From NCBI GenBank assembly GCA_052144935.1, contig JBKQPR010000254.1, positions 3,074-67,073 on the forward strand: 64,000 bases of DNA, read 5' to 3'. This DNA comes from JOPF133 sp052144935 (GTDB lineage Bacteria > Acidobacteriota > Terriglobia > Bryobacterales > Bryobacteraceae). Every line of letters begins with the position of its first letter. Position 1 is the stretch's first letter. The position numbers and the translations under genes were made by a program. This document shows, piece by piece, positions 1 to 8,575 of the stretch. The notes below the pieces were generated by a model. It was not told where the DNA came from. It did no database searches and saw only the letters and a list, made by a program, of their open reading frames with translations.

Positions 1-1622
1 CCTTTTTCGAATCCGCCCGCGATGCCGAATCCATGGCCCGTGGTTTTCTGGCGGGCCCCGAGGGCGCCCCGCCAGCCGAATTTATCGGCCGCCGCCTGGA
101 TCACGGCGCGCAGCCGGTCGTCCCGGGTGTTTTTCAGGCGGAATTCCAGAGGGTCCATCTTGGCCGAAAGCGCCAGCTCGTCCATGTAGCATTCGCGCGC
201 GAAATGATTGGCGGTGGCTGCCAGGCCGCGGTAGGAACTCTGCCGCAGCGGCGTCTTGGACGGATGATACTGCTCCCGCTTGCTGGCGATGGCGTAGGGC
301 GATTGCAGCCCGCTGGGCCCCGAATTGTAGTTGTGGAACTCCCATTCCGCGATGGTTCCGTCGGGGTTGAGCTTCGCTCCCACGTCGATCACGCCGCCCG
401 GCCGGAAGTACGCCCAGGTCATCTCCTCTTCGCGGGTCCAGTTGCGCTGCACGGGCTTGCCCACGGCCTTGGACAGGCGGGCGGCCTCTAGGGCGGCATC
501 GCCGGTATGTTTGCCGCCGTAGCCCGAACCGGTGTCGGGCATGATCACGTGCACCTGGTCCTCGGAGATCTTGAAGTGCCCCGAGAGCTCGCTGCGCACG
601 CCGAAGGGACGCTGCGTTCCGGTCCATACGGTGAGCTTGTCCTCGCTCCATTCGGCGACCGCCGCGCGCGGTTCCAGCGGCACGTGGGCGATATAGGCGA
701 TGGTGTAGGTGGTCAGCGAAGGGTTGGATGCGGGAGCGTTTTGGGCGGTCCGGCGGAAATACCCGTAAACGTCTTTGCTGGAGGCTTCCGGGGTCAACTC
801 CTTCCACTGGGCCTTCAGGGCGGCCAGGGCCTTCTCGGCGGCCAGAGGATCGGGAGCGGTCACGGCGGCGAAGTTGTCCTCGCGCACCACCTTCACGCCC
901 GGCAGCTTTTCGGCTTCGGCGCCGTCGAGCGAGACCAGCGTAGCGCCGTAGGAAGGCGGATACAGCACCTTGCCATACTGCATGCCGGGACGATGGATGT
1001 CGTAGGCATATTTGTGCGCGCCGGTTACGATCTCGCGGCCATTCACCTTGGGCACGGAGGTTCCGGAAATCTTCCATTCCGAGGCCGGAGTGAGCGCGTC
1101 GCTGGTAGGGATGGTGCGCGTCAGTTTCTGTCCGTTGGTCAGCTCGCCGAATCCGGCCGAGCGGCTGCCGGCGGTCACTTTGCCGTTGGCGATGGAGAGC
1201 GCGCTACGCTCCACCATCCATTTCTGCGAGGCCAGGTCGAGCAACATTTCGCGCGCGGTGGCCGCGGCCTTGCGAATCTGCGGCCCCATGCGGGGCGTGG
1301 TCATGCTGCCGAAGGTGCCCATGTCGAAGGGCGTGAGCGCGGTGTCGCCCATCACCAAACGGATGGAATCCACCGGTGCGCGCAGCTCTTCGGCGGCCGC
1401 CTGGGTGAGAGCCGTGCGTGAGTTCTGGCCCACTTCCACCTTGCCCGTGTACACCGTCACCAGGCCGGTTTCGCCAATGTGCAGCCAGGCGCTGAGGGCC
1501 GTGGGAGGCGCTTCGTTGGTGCCGCGGCGCGCGCCGCCGCCGGCCTCCTGGGCATCGGAATCGTCCGCCAGCAGTACCACGATGCCGCCGCCCAGCACCG
1601 CAAAAAAGTCGCGCCGCTTCAT
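1..1622 (-). CDS. Xanthine dehydrogenase-family molybdopterin-binding subunit (IorB-like), C-terminus cut by window edge
   Basis: Large molybdenum-cofactor subunit of an aldehyde/isoquinoline-type oxidoreductase, expected to hydroxylate an aldehyde or N-heterocycle in the periplasm. About 540 codons are visible and the reading frame is open to base 1, so the 3' end is missing. The N-terminus has a twin-arginine motif (RRDFF, residues 3-7) before a short hydrophobic stretch, indicating Tat export. Further on are the family glycine-rich segment GSGYGGKH and the arginine-rich cofactor-domain sequence TREEEMTWAYFRPGG. The ATG overlaps the stop of the 2Fe-2S subunit gene (ATGA at 1619-1622), so the two are co-translated and probably co-exported. 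The single-subunit Mo-binding architecture with an N-terminal signal fits IorB-like proteins better than cytoplasmic XdhB. The substrate cannot be told from sequence. Confidence 0.9.
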   Translation of the reverse strand, partial: MKRRDFFAVLGGGIVVLLADDSDAQEAGGGARRGTNEAPPTALSAWLHIGETGLVTVYTGKVEVGQNSRTALTQAAAEELRAPVDSIRLVMGDTALTPFDMGTFGSMTTPRMGPQIRKAAATAREMLLDLASQKWMVERSALSIANGKVTAGSRSAGFGELTNGQKLTRTIPTSDALTPASEWKISGTSVPKVNGREIVTGAHKYAYDIHRPGMQYGKVLYPPSYGATLVSLDGAEAEKLPGVKVVREDNFAAVTAPDPLAAEKALAALKAQWKELTPEASSKDVYGYFRRTAQNAPASNPSLTTYTIAYIAHVPLEPRAAVAEWSEDKLTVWTGTQRPFGVRSELSGHFKISEDQVHVIMPDTGSGYGGKHTGDAALEAARLSKAVGKPVQRNWTREEEMTWAYFRPGGVIDVGAKLNPDGTIAEWEFHNYNSGPSGLQSPYAIASKREQYHPSKTPLRQSSYRGLAATANHFARECYMDELALSAKMDPLEFRLKNTRDDRLRAVIQAAADKFGWRGALGARQKTTGHGFGIAGGFEK

Positions 1623-2092
1623 GCCCGGCCTCCTTTCCCGGCCGCGGCCTGAATCGCGGCCACTACCCGCGGATAGGTTCCACAGCGGCAAATGTGGCCG
1701 TTCATACCGCTGACGATTTCGGCTTCGCTGGGATGCGGCGTCTTGCGCAGCAACCCCACGGCGCCCAGAATCATGCCCGGCGTACACCAGCCGCACTGCA
1801 TAGCGTCGGCCTCCAGGAAGGCCTCCTGCACGGGGTGCAGCTTGCCCTCGGGCGCCAACCCCTCGATGGTGACGACCTTCTTTCCCGCGAGGCCGCCGAC
1901 CTTGGTGAGGCAGGAGCGTGTGGGAACGCCATCGATCAGCACCGTGCAGGCGGCGCACTGTCCCTCGCCGCAGCCGAATTTGGCGCCGGTCAGTTCCAGG
2001 TCGTCGCGAAGTACGCTGAGGAGTGTGCGTTCGGGGTCTGCATCGAGACGCCGGCGCGTGCCATTGACATCGAGTTGGGTGACTCTGGCCAT
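1619..2092 (-). CDS. (2Fe-2S)-binding subunit of a molybdenum hydroxylase (IorA-like)
   Basis: Small electron-transfer subunit, 157 residues, the usual size for this family. It holds two 2Fe-2S clusters. The N-terminal plant-ferredoxin-type domain shows CGEGQCAAC near residues 41-49 plus a later Cys in the RSCLTKVGG segment. The C-terminal helical domain shows CGWCTPGM and CRCGTYPR. There is no signal peptide of its own, so it would ride out with the Tat-tagged large subunit encoded immediately downstream with a 4-base overlap. It is the first gene of this visible operon. No FAD subunit gene lies next to it, which fits the two-subunit Ior/Ald type whose electron acceptor is a cytochrome. Confidence 0.93.
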   Translation of the reverse strand: MARVTQLDVNGTRRRLDADPERTLLSVLRDDLELTGAKFGCGEGQCAACTVLIDGVPTRSCLTKVGGLAGKKVVTIEGLAPEGKLHPVQEAFLEADAMQCGWCTPGMILGAVGLLRKTPHPSEAEIVSGMNGHICRCGTYPRVVAAIQAAAGKGGRA

Positions 2093-2193
2093 GTTTTTCT
2101 ATTGTGACAGGAACGGGAGGCGGCGGGGAATACCAAATCGCTCCGCAAAACAGCTAAAATCAAGAGACGGCCGGAATCAGGGAAGAGAGAATC

Positions 2194-2475
2194 ATGATGA
2201 CCAAGACGATTCGCTCGCGATTCGAGCATGAGGTAGGCGACGCAGTCGAGGGCTGCCGGATTGTGGAAAAGCGGGTGGTAATCCCGCCGGACCCCGTGGA
2301 ACACCGCCGCGGAGTCTACGATTACGTAGTGGAAGTGGCGCCCGAGCCAGCTAAGGAACCGGGCAAACCGCCGGCCCGCCGCACGTCGGCCGCGGCATCG
2401 TCGGAAGCTTCTTTTACGCGCGCCGCGCCGGACGAAGTGGGCGGAGGATTGATCCGCCGCATTCCGTCGCGCTGA
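2194..2475 (+). CDS. Hypothetical 93-residue basic protein
   Basis: Short ORF preceded by a good purine-rich ribosome site (GGAAGAGAG) seven bases before ATGATG. The N-terminal half (FEHEVGDAVEGCRIVEKRVVIPP) looks like ordinary folded protein. The C-terminal half is Pro/Ala/Arg rich and likely disordered. No domain recognised. It stands alone, divergent from the Fe-S oxidoreductase operon with about 100 bases between the two start codons, so that interval probably holds both promoters. It could be spurious, but the ribosome site and its intergenic position favour a real gene. Confidence 0.5.
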   Translation: MMTKTIRSRFEHEVGDAVEGCRIVEKRVVIPPDPVEHRRGVYDYVVEVAPEPAKEPGKPPARRTSAAASSEASFTRAAPDEVGGGLIRRIPSR

Positions 2476-2487
2476 CAGCCGTGGCAA

Positions 2488-2563
2488 ACCGCTCCCTCAC
2501 GGGGTGCCCCTTGGGCCCGGCTCTGAAGGCGCATCGGAGCCGCGCACGTCAGTGATGTGGTTT
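2488..2563. repeat. Dispersed palindromic repeat, family A copy 1
   Basis: Intergenic sequence containing GCTCCCTCACGGG, then GGGCCCGGCTC and GGAGCCGCG followed by a CGTCAG tail. The GGCTC/GAGCC arms can pair. Related sequence occurs at 12582-12624, 41984-42049 and 54016-54060 in this window, always between genes, so this is a REP/MITE-like family rather than coding sequence. Confidence 0.6.
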
Positions 2564-2592
2564 GGCGCCCCGGAGGGGAGACGGATACAGCG

Positions 2593-3268
<676 letters not shown>

Positions 3269-3276
<8 letters not shown>

Positions 3277-4375
3277 ACGCCAGCGCCTCGATGGGGTCGC
3301 TGGCCGCCGCGCTCAGCCCGGGACCCAACGCTCCCAGAATCGCGCCCACCATGGTGATGCCGCCCGCGATGGGCCACCATGTCGGCACGATCTTCATCTG
3401 AATGGAGGCCGGCACCAGGGCGCCGATCAGGTAATTCGCGCCGAAGCTCAGGACGATTCCGACCACCGTTCCGCCAACGCCCAGCAAAAAGGCCTCCACC
3501 AGAATGATCCGCAGGATGAAGCTCTTCGACGCGCCGAGCGATTTCAGAATGCCGATCTCGCGGGTGCGCTGCAGCACCGCCATGTACATCGACAGGGACA
3601 CCACGAAAAAGCCGATCACCACGCCAATCCCCATTACCACGTAGATGAAAGCGTTCAGCCCGGGCAGGTTGTCCGGGGTCCACGCCGAGGCCAGCTCTTC
3701 GGTCGAATAGATAGGCCATTCCTCCAGATGCGGATCGGCCTCCAATTCGCGCTTCACCTCGTCTGTGTTGGCTGGGTTGTCCAGTTTCAGGAAAATGCTG
3801 TTCACCTGGTCCTGGTCGGCGGCCGACATCATCTCTTGCAGAACCCGCAGATCCACCACCAAATGTGCCAGTTGGCCGCTCTGGATAATGCCCGCCACCT
3901 GCCACTCGCGGTTCAGGACCTTGATCCGGCTGCCCACGCGCGCATTTTTCTGGCGCGCATAGTATTCGTCGATCAGGATGTCGCCGGGCTTCCGCAGAGG
4001 GCCGCCATACGCATACTTGAATCCGCCCAGCGCGGCCGTGTACTTGGGCAGGTCCAACCCCGTAATCATCATCGTGACGCCCTCGGCGGGTTGCATCAGC
4101 ACCCCCACCGCCGCCCTCACGTGTGGCTGTTTCAGAAAGTAGTCTACAAACTTCTGGGGGATGCCTCCGCGCAGGCTCAGCAGCGAGGATCCCTTGGGCC
4201 GCACGATCACGTCCGCGCCGACGCCGCGGGTCCTCTCCGCCGCATCTTCTAACATGCCGTGGCTCAGCCCCACCAGCGCGAGGATGAGGGTAACCGGCAC
4301 GCCGATCAGCAGAGCGCTCAGCAGGCTCCGCATGGGCTGATGCTTCATGCTTTCCAACACCAGGCGCGCCGTCAC
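3269..4375 (-). CDS. ABC transporter permease, MacB/FtsX (LolC-like) family
   Basis: Inner-membrane permease of 368 residues with the four-helix MacB_PCD/FtsX layout: one helix near residues 13-35, a large periplasmic domain (about 40-250), and three C-terminal helices (around 255-275, 300-322 and 335-357). The segment GILKSLGASKSFIL is the cytoplasmic coupling helix that touches the ATPase. It overlaps the lipoprotein gene upstream by 4 bases (4372-4375) and the ATPase gene downstream by 8, so the three form one operon. A single permease implies a homodimer, unlike LolCE. Confidence 0.92.
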
Positions 4376-5313
4376 GGCTGGCGCCCCTTGGCGGGCGCGG
4401 CCGGCGGCGCGGTCGGCATGACCTTTTTGGGAGGCGTCACCGGCGGCTGGCCCACGATCTTGAGCGTGGTTCCTTCGGGTTGTTCGAGCACAAACTTATC
4501 ATCCGATACACCTTTGTTGATGTCCATCTTTACGAGGTCGATCACCACGCCATACTCGTCGTGCGGGCGGTTGATTTCGATGTGCTTGGGGAAGGGCACG
4601 TTGTCGTACGCTTTCCACTGAGCATAGCGGGCGTCGGAGAGAATGTTGCCATCGGGGTCGAAAATCAACTGCCGCGCCAGTTGCAGGTTTACGCGGTTGA
4701 ACCAGATGGTCCGCTGGAGGTGCAACTGCCCGTCGGGCGCCTCGCGGATCTCGTGGAGGATGTAATAGGCGTTATCTTCGTCCGTGAGATTTTCCATCAG
4801 GAGCTTGCTGTTGGCGGTATCCACGGGCCGCACCAGCAGGGCGTTCAGAATGTGCTCGGGGCGCAGGTTCTCGAGCTTGTTCTTGGAAGGCGCCACGATC
4901 TCGTTTCGGCCGGTGATGAAGAGGTTCTTGCCCGGAAGGTAGAGCCGGAAATCCGTCCCGTCGGACGCCATGTCGAAGGCCTTGCTGCGCACCACGGGAT
5001 ACAGTCCGATCATCCGGATGAAGGCCGGCTTGCGGAACAGGATGAAGGCGCGCACGTCCTTATATTCGGTGATCTGGCTCTTTTCCGCGCTGCCCAAGGC
5101 GGGAACCATGTCGACCGTGGCGTTGAAATCTCGGACTTGGTTGTACTGGCGCAGCACGGCTGCGACGAGCGAGGCTTTATCCGCGACCAGGAGGTTCGGA
5201 GTAGCAGTTCCGCCCCGTCCCGACATGGCGCGCCGCCGCGCCAGGCAGGAAGAAAGGCCCATGGACATCAGGCACAGAACTATTATGGCGACAGGAACAT
5301 GCCTGAACCTCAT
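4372..5313 (-). CDS. Outer-membrane lipoprotein, LolB/LolA-like (DUF4292-type)
   Basis: A 313-residue protein with a lipoprotein signal peptide: basic start, hydrophobic core and lipobox LSSC ending at Cys23. The mature part runs through short beta-rich segments typical of the LolA/LolB half-barrel superfamily (FRLYLPGKNLFITGRNEIVAPS, split across residues about 130-150). The C-terminus is Pro/Ala rich. It is the first gene of an overlapping operon with a MacB/LolC-type permease and a LolD-type ATPase, so a role receiving lipoproteins or lipid at the outer membrane is a reasonable inference. Assignment rests on composition, size and context rather than a decisive motif. Confidence 0.7.
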   Translation of the reverse strand: MRFRHVPVAIIVLCLMSMGLSSCLARRRAMSGRGGTATPNLLVADKASLVAAVLRQYNQVRDFNATVDMVPALGSAEKSQITEYKDVRAFILFRKPAFIRMIGLYPVVRSKAFDMASDGTDFRLYLPGKNLFITGRNEIVAPSKNKLENLRPEHILNALLVRPVDTANSKLLMENLTDEDNAYYILHEIREAPDGQLHLQRTIWFNRVNLQLARQLIFDPDGNILSDARYAQWKAYDNVPFPKHIEINRPHDEYGVVIDLVKMDINKGVSDDKFVLEQPEGTTLKIVGQPPVTPPKKVMPTAPPAAPAKGRQP

Positions 5314-5374
5314 TATCTCATTGTAGGCAACCGCCGAAGCGGGCTGTCAATGTATTACCGGCGCGTCCCTGTGT

Positions 5375-5380
5375 TATAGT
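5375..5380 (+). promoter_or_regulatory. Candidate -10 element for tRNA-Ala
   Basis: TATAGT sits 17 bases before the mature 5' end of the tRNA and matches the sigma70 -10 consensus at 5 of 6 positions. I see no convincing -35 hexamer at standard spacing, so the call is weak. Confidence 0.35.
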
Positions 5381-5397
5381 GGAGAGCACGGACCGCT

Positions 5398-5473
5398 GGG
5401 CCTGTGGCGCAGTTGGGAGCGCGCTTCCATGGCATGGAAGAGGTCGTGAGTTCGAATCTCACCAGGTCCACCA
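5398..5473 (+). tRNA. tRNA-Ala (anticodon GGC)
   Basis: Full cloverleaf. The 7-bp acceptor stem GGGCCTG/CAGGTCC has one G-T pair. The D arm carries GCGC and an AGTTGGGA loop. The anticodon stem is CTTCC/GGAAG with loop ATGGCAT giving anticodon GGC (Ala, reads GCC/GCT). The T arm is GTGAG-TTCGAAT-CTCAC. The 3' CCA is encoded. A near-identical copy of the last 23 bases occurs at 6998-7020, so this gene appears to have served as an integration target. Confidence 0.97.
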
Positions 5474-5879
5474 ACACACTTCAAACACTGACAGACATGG
5501 CCCCGCCAGAAGTGTGCGCCGTGGAGTCCAACTGGAGTCCAAATCTGGACGCCAGCCCCAGGGTCGCGAGCATCGGTCGGGGTCCGTCTTGCAAGAAATA
5601 GACAGAAGCGCTACTGGCGTCTCACCAATACTCAGAATTGCCCGATGTGGTTCCAGCGTTCCAGCGAGTCACCTTGAAATAGCCGCAGCTGCGCACTTGG
5701 CCCCCCGTTCGATCGGAGCGGCCTGCCTGTGGAGGTTTTGGGTCACCTGCTGAAAGCGCGCCCGACGGCCGGGGCAGCGTTAGAAGACGGCCGGGGCAGC
5801 GTTAGAAGATGGAGCTACCTACCGTTCGACGCCGGGGTGGAAAGCTGGAGACGGTCTTCGCCGTTGATCGGTTCGCGGA
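5474..5879. other. Gene-free tract downstream of the tRNA
   Basis: No convincing gene. It holds AATACTCAGAATT (5627-5639), which recurs after the second tRNA-end copy (7086-7098), and a perfect 22-base tandem duplication at 5764-5807. A short plus-strand frame from 5809 (MELPTVRRRGGKLETVFAVD) reads like protein for about 40 residues and then runs into the PEP-CTERM gene on the other strand. It may be the head of a broken gene. Confidence 0.5.
5764..5807. repeat. Perfect 22-base tandem duplication
   Basis: Two adjacent identical 22-base copies (5764-5785 and 5786-5807), each beginning GACGGCCGGGG and ending GTTAGAA. They lie in the tract between the tRNA-Ala gene and the PEP-CTERM gene. Confidence 0.85.
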
Positions 5880-6620
5880 TTATCCGCCGCTGACCGCCGA
5901 CGCGATTGAGGACGAGGTCGCGAGGCGTTTGCTTCGCGCTGCCAACGCCACAAAACACAGTAGTACGCTTCCGAGCAGGAGCAAGGTGGAGGGTTCCGGA
6001 ACAGCGGTGGCGAGGGCATAAGCATCTGAGAATCCGCCCGAAGGGCTTTCCAGGACCACCTCAAAATCAACAGGGACAGAAGCTGAATAATTAAGGCCCA
6101 CCAACTGGTTCACGCTGGAGAATCCGGATGGAGTCGTGACGATAAACGACAAGTCAGACACTGGATTAGGCGTCACACCGAAGAGTTCAGTAGTAACCCA
6201 CCCATCAAAGCACCCATATGCCGGGTTCCCCGCGCAGGCCCCGGTTGGAAAATCAGTCAAAAACCAGTTCGTCGGCTGTCCCGAAATTGCAATGCTCGAA
6301 GAGGTGGTGTTGAACGTAAAGTCGGTTACGTCCAGCCCTGCAACTACAGACACGTCAACGGAAATCGAGTTGTCGGGGTTCAAGTTCAGGCTCAAAGTAG
6401 CCCAGGGAGATGCTCCGGGTGGGGGAAACAACGAGTCTGGAATGTTAAAATCCAGGCTAAGGCTGTCTCCCAATGCGCGCGTCGGGGCGAAAAACAGGGT
6501 GAGCGCCAGCACACTGAAAAACCAATAGCGCGCATGCTTGCTAAGAAACACATCGACACTCCGCCACTGTCGTTCCCGACTCTGTTCTGTTGAGAGACTG
6601 TTCGGACTGCTCGAACTCAT
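5880..6620 (-). CDS. PEP-CTERM sorting-domain protein
   Basis: Secreted protein of 246 residues. A hydrophobic signal segment lies at about residues 32-48, preceded by an unusually long N-terminal extension. The body is beta-rich and Ser/Thr rich. The C-terminal sorting signal VPEPSTLLLLGSVLLCF is followed by basic residues, the signature recognised and cleaved by an exosortase. After the basic cluster comes an extra Ser/Ala-rich tail of about 15 residues, which is unusual because these proteins normally end just after the basic patch. The tail is encoded where a plus-strand ORF fragment begins, so the true 3' end may have been replaced. The gene lies between the two tRNA-Ala end copies. No exosortase gene is in the window. 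Confidence 0.85.
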   Translation of the reverse strand: MSSSSPNSLSTEQSRERQWRSVDVFLSKHARYWFFSVLALTLFFAPTRALGDSLSLDFNIPDSLFPPPGASPWATLSLNLNPDNSISVDVSVVAGLDVTDFTFNTTSSSIAISGQPTNWFLTDFPTGACAGNPAYGCFDGWVTTELFGVTPNPVSDLSFIVTTPSGFSSVNQLVGLNYSASVPVDFEVVLESPSGGFSDAYALATAVPEPSTLLLLGSVLLCFVALAARSKRLATSSSIASAVSGG

Positions 6621-6846
6621 ATGCCACCTTCAAGCTCTAGGGTTTAGCCAGAATTTCCACATTGGCTTCCCAGCTTGAGCAGAGTGTACCACCCGAGGCC
6701 TTCTGGCGCTACTTTTTTGGCAATCGATGTGCAATCGAAGCAATCGATCGCACCAAATTGTACAGATACTCACTTAACTGAAATTGGTAAGCCACTGGTT
6801 CGACCAGTGAGACTGGAACAGGCTTGACCGTTCCGGGAGATGTTGC

Positions 6847-7003
6847 ATCGCCATTCCCCCCAAACACCCGGTGGTATCGGTGATCGGGTTTTTCTAAAGG
6901 GAAGAGTGCCATGGCCATCGCTCGCCTGAGCGGCAGGGAACGCAACTTTACGGGCGAGCATTTCCGGGCTCGCGGTTACGCCGGGTCGACCGTCGGGTTC
7001 GGA
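6847..7003 (+). pseudogene. 3' remnant of an IS200/IS605-family TnpA transposase
   Basis: Conceptual translation gives IAIPPKHPVVSVIGF, then, after a frame change in a run of T/A bases near 6890-6898, KGKSAMAIARLSGRERNF and TGEHFRARGYAGSTVGF. This matches the conserved C-terminal half of Y1 (IS200-like) transposases, which read IPPK...SVIGFLKGKSA...NFxGxHFWARGYxVSTVG. The family's Trp in HFWARGY is Arg here. The remnant stops exactly where the duplicated tRNA-Ala end begins. The catalytic HUH and Tyr regions are absent, so it is inactive. Confidence 0.75.
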
Positions 7004-7020
7004 TCTCACCAGGTCCACCA
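6998..7020. repeat. Duplicate of tRNA-Ala 3' end (att-like)
   Basis: Matches 22 of 23 bases of the tRNA-Ala T-loop, T-stem and acceptor end with CCA (5451-5473); the one difference is G for A. The similarity weakens beyond but continues patchily, with AATACTCAGAATT found 154 bases after the real tRNA end and 66 bases after this copy. This is the pattern left when an element integrates into a tRNA 3' end, with this copy as attR. No integrase survives. Confidence 0.7.
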
Positions 7021-7322
7021 AAACCCTTCTAAAGACATACAGGCACGGGCTGACGCAAACGCTACAGACCTCTCACCCTCCTCAAAATACTCAGAATTCG
7101 GCGCCGGCCCCTGGCTGCACACGACGTGGTTTACGGGAAGAGGGTAAGCCACCCCGGTGACCCGGGCCAAGTTGGCCAAGAAGCACTCCCCGTAGAACAG
7201 GGATGATCCGGCCTGCCTCGCGCATTCCAAACGGCCCCTGAAGTGCCCACCCCACCGCTAATGTTGATAATTTCAATGGTCTGCGAGGTACGGTTGGGGG
7301 TTTTCACCCTGCCGCGAGGGAT
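7021..7322. other. Gene-free tract after the tRNA-end copy
   Basis: About 300 bases with no supported gene. The left part resembles the tract just after the real tRNA-Ala. The right part (from about 7260) is the leader of the cyclic-nucleotide-binding gene and is locally AT-rich, consistent with a promoter I cannot pinpoint. Confidence 0.4.
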
Positions 7323-7784
7323 ATGACGCTGGACGCTAATTCCGCTCTCCGCACCCACGCATTTGTGGCGGGCCTGGCATCCTCGCAGCTCGATACTCTT
7401 GCTCGCCTGGTCTCGCCGGTGGTCTTCGAGGAAGGCGACCTGATTCTGGTGGATGGCCAGCGCTCCACCGCGTTCTACCTGCTGCTCTCCGGCAGTGTGG
7501 CAGTCGAACTGCGGACGCCCGGCTACGCGGTCTGCGTGCAGGCCCTGGTGGCCGGCCAGGTCTTCGGCTGGTCGGCTCTGCTCAACGACCAGGACACCCT
7601 CTTCCAGGTGCGCGCCCGCGAGCGCACTACCGCTCTGCGCATGGATGGCGCCGCGCTCCAGGCGGCCTGCCGGGCCGATCCGCAGCTCGGCTCGGCCATT
7701 CTGGAACGCATCCTTCACGTGGTGGCCGGCCGGGTTCGCTCCACCGAGCAACGCTTCGCCGAAATGTGCGGCGTGCGGGTGTAA
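7323..7784 (+). CDS. Cyclic nucleotide-binding domain protein (Crp-type sensor domain only)
   Basis: A 153-residue protein consisting of one cNMP-binding beta-roll. It runs from about residue 10 (FVAGLASSQLDTLARLVSP) through the glycine-rich turn (EEGDLILVDGQ, VAGQVFGWSALL) to a C-terminal helix. No helix-turn-helix follows, so it is not a complete Crp/Fnr regulator and is more likely a small sensory or partner protein. The phosphate-binding cassette GWSALLNDQ lacks the usual RxAT arginine, so cAMP binding is doubtful. Next gene, 55 bases downstream on the same strand, is a lipoprotein. Confidence 0.8.
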   Translation: MTLDANSALRTHAFVAGLASSQLDTLARLVSPVVFEEGDLILVDGQRSTAFYLLLSGSVAVELRTPGYAVCVQALVAGQVFGWSALLNDQDTLFQVRARERTTALRMDGAALQAACRADPQLGSAILERILHVVAGRVRSTEQRFAEMCGVRV

Positions 7785-7839
7785 ACCGGCCGCGGAACAA
7801 CTGCGCGTGTCCCGTCGTATGGCTCTCTGAAGGAGAATC

Positions 7840-8565
7840 ATGATCTTCCGATCGCTGCCCGCGCTGGCGGCTCTTTCTCTCACCGGCTGTATCGTCGATG
7901 GCTCCGGCCCGGAAAGCTCCAGCCCGCCGCGCCACGAGTTCCGCACCATCGAACGCGATTCCATCCAACATCTGCGGGTGAATCTCAACATGGCGGTGGG
8001 CGACCTCCAGGCCGGCTCGGGAACCGAAAAGCTGCTGCTCGCCGACTTCACCTACACGATTCCCGCCTGGAAGCCGGAAGTCCGCTATCGCGCCACCGGA
8101 GGCCAGGGCGATCTGTCGATCGAGCAGCCCGCCGAACGGCACGGCGAGTATCGCGGCCACCTGGGCAACCACAAATACGAATGGGAAATCCGCCTGGCGC
8201 GGGATATCCCCACCGATCTCTCGGTTCGCCTTGGCGCCGGCAACGCGCAACTCGATCTGGGCGGGCTGAGCCTGGACAATGTGGATGTCGAAATGGGCGT
8301 GGGCGAGTTGAAGATGGACCTGCGCGGGAATCCGCGGCGCGATTACAATGTCCGCATTCGCGGCGGAGTCGGCGAAGCCACAGTCCACTTAGCCGCCGAC
8401 ACCGGGGTTGTGGTCGAGGTCGAAGGCGGCATCGGCTCGATCGACGCTCCCGGACTGATCCGCCACGGCAACCGCTTCGAAAACGAAGCCTATGGCAAAG
8501 CCAAGACGACCATTCACCTGGACATCCGCGGCGGCATCGGCTCGGTTCGCCTGCTCTCGGATTGA
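7840..8565 (+). CDS. Lipoprotein with toast-rack / LiaF-like beta repeats (DUF4097-type)
   Basis: Envelope lipoprotein of 241 residues. A strong AAGGAG ribosome site lies six bases before ATG. The signal peptide ends in lipobox LTGC (Cys17). The mature protein is a repetitive beta structure with evenly spaced Gly-rich turns (LGAGNAQLDLGG, MGVGELKMDL, RGGVGEATVHL, GGIGSIDAPG, RGGIGSVRLL), the signature of toast-rack/DUF4097 domains linked to cell-envelope stress. Possibly co-transcribed with the cNMP-binding gene upstream. Function beyond envelope association is unknown. Confidence 0.82.
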   Translation: MIFRSLPALAALSLTGCIVDGSGPESSSPPRHEFRTIERDSIQHLRVNLNMAVGDLQAGSGTEKLLLADFTYTIPAWKPEVRYRATGGQGDLSIEQPAERHGEYRGHLGNHKYEWEIRLARDIPTDLSVRLGAGNAQLDLGGLSLDNVDVEMGVGELKMDLRGNPRRDYNVRIRGGVGEATVHLAADTGVVVEVEGGIGSIDAPGLIRHGNRFENEAYGKAKTTIHLDIRGGIGSVRLLSD

Positions 8566-8575
8566 GCGGCCGGGG

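Noticed and set aside
7323..7784. Full Crp/Fnr transcription factor
   Set aside because: The protein ends after the cyclic-nucleotide fold and has no helix-turn-helix.
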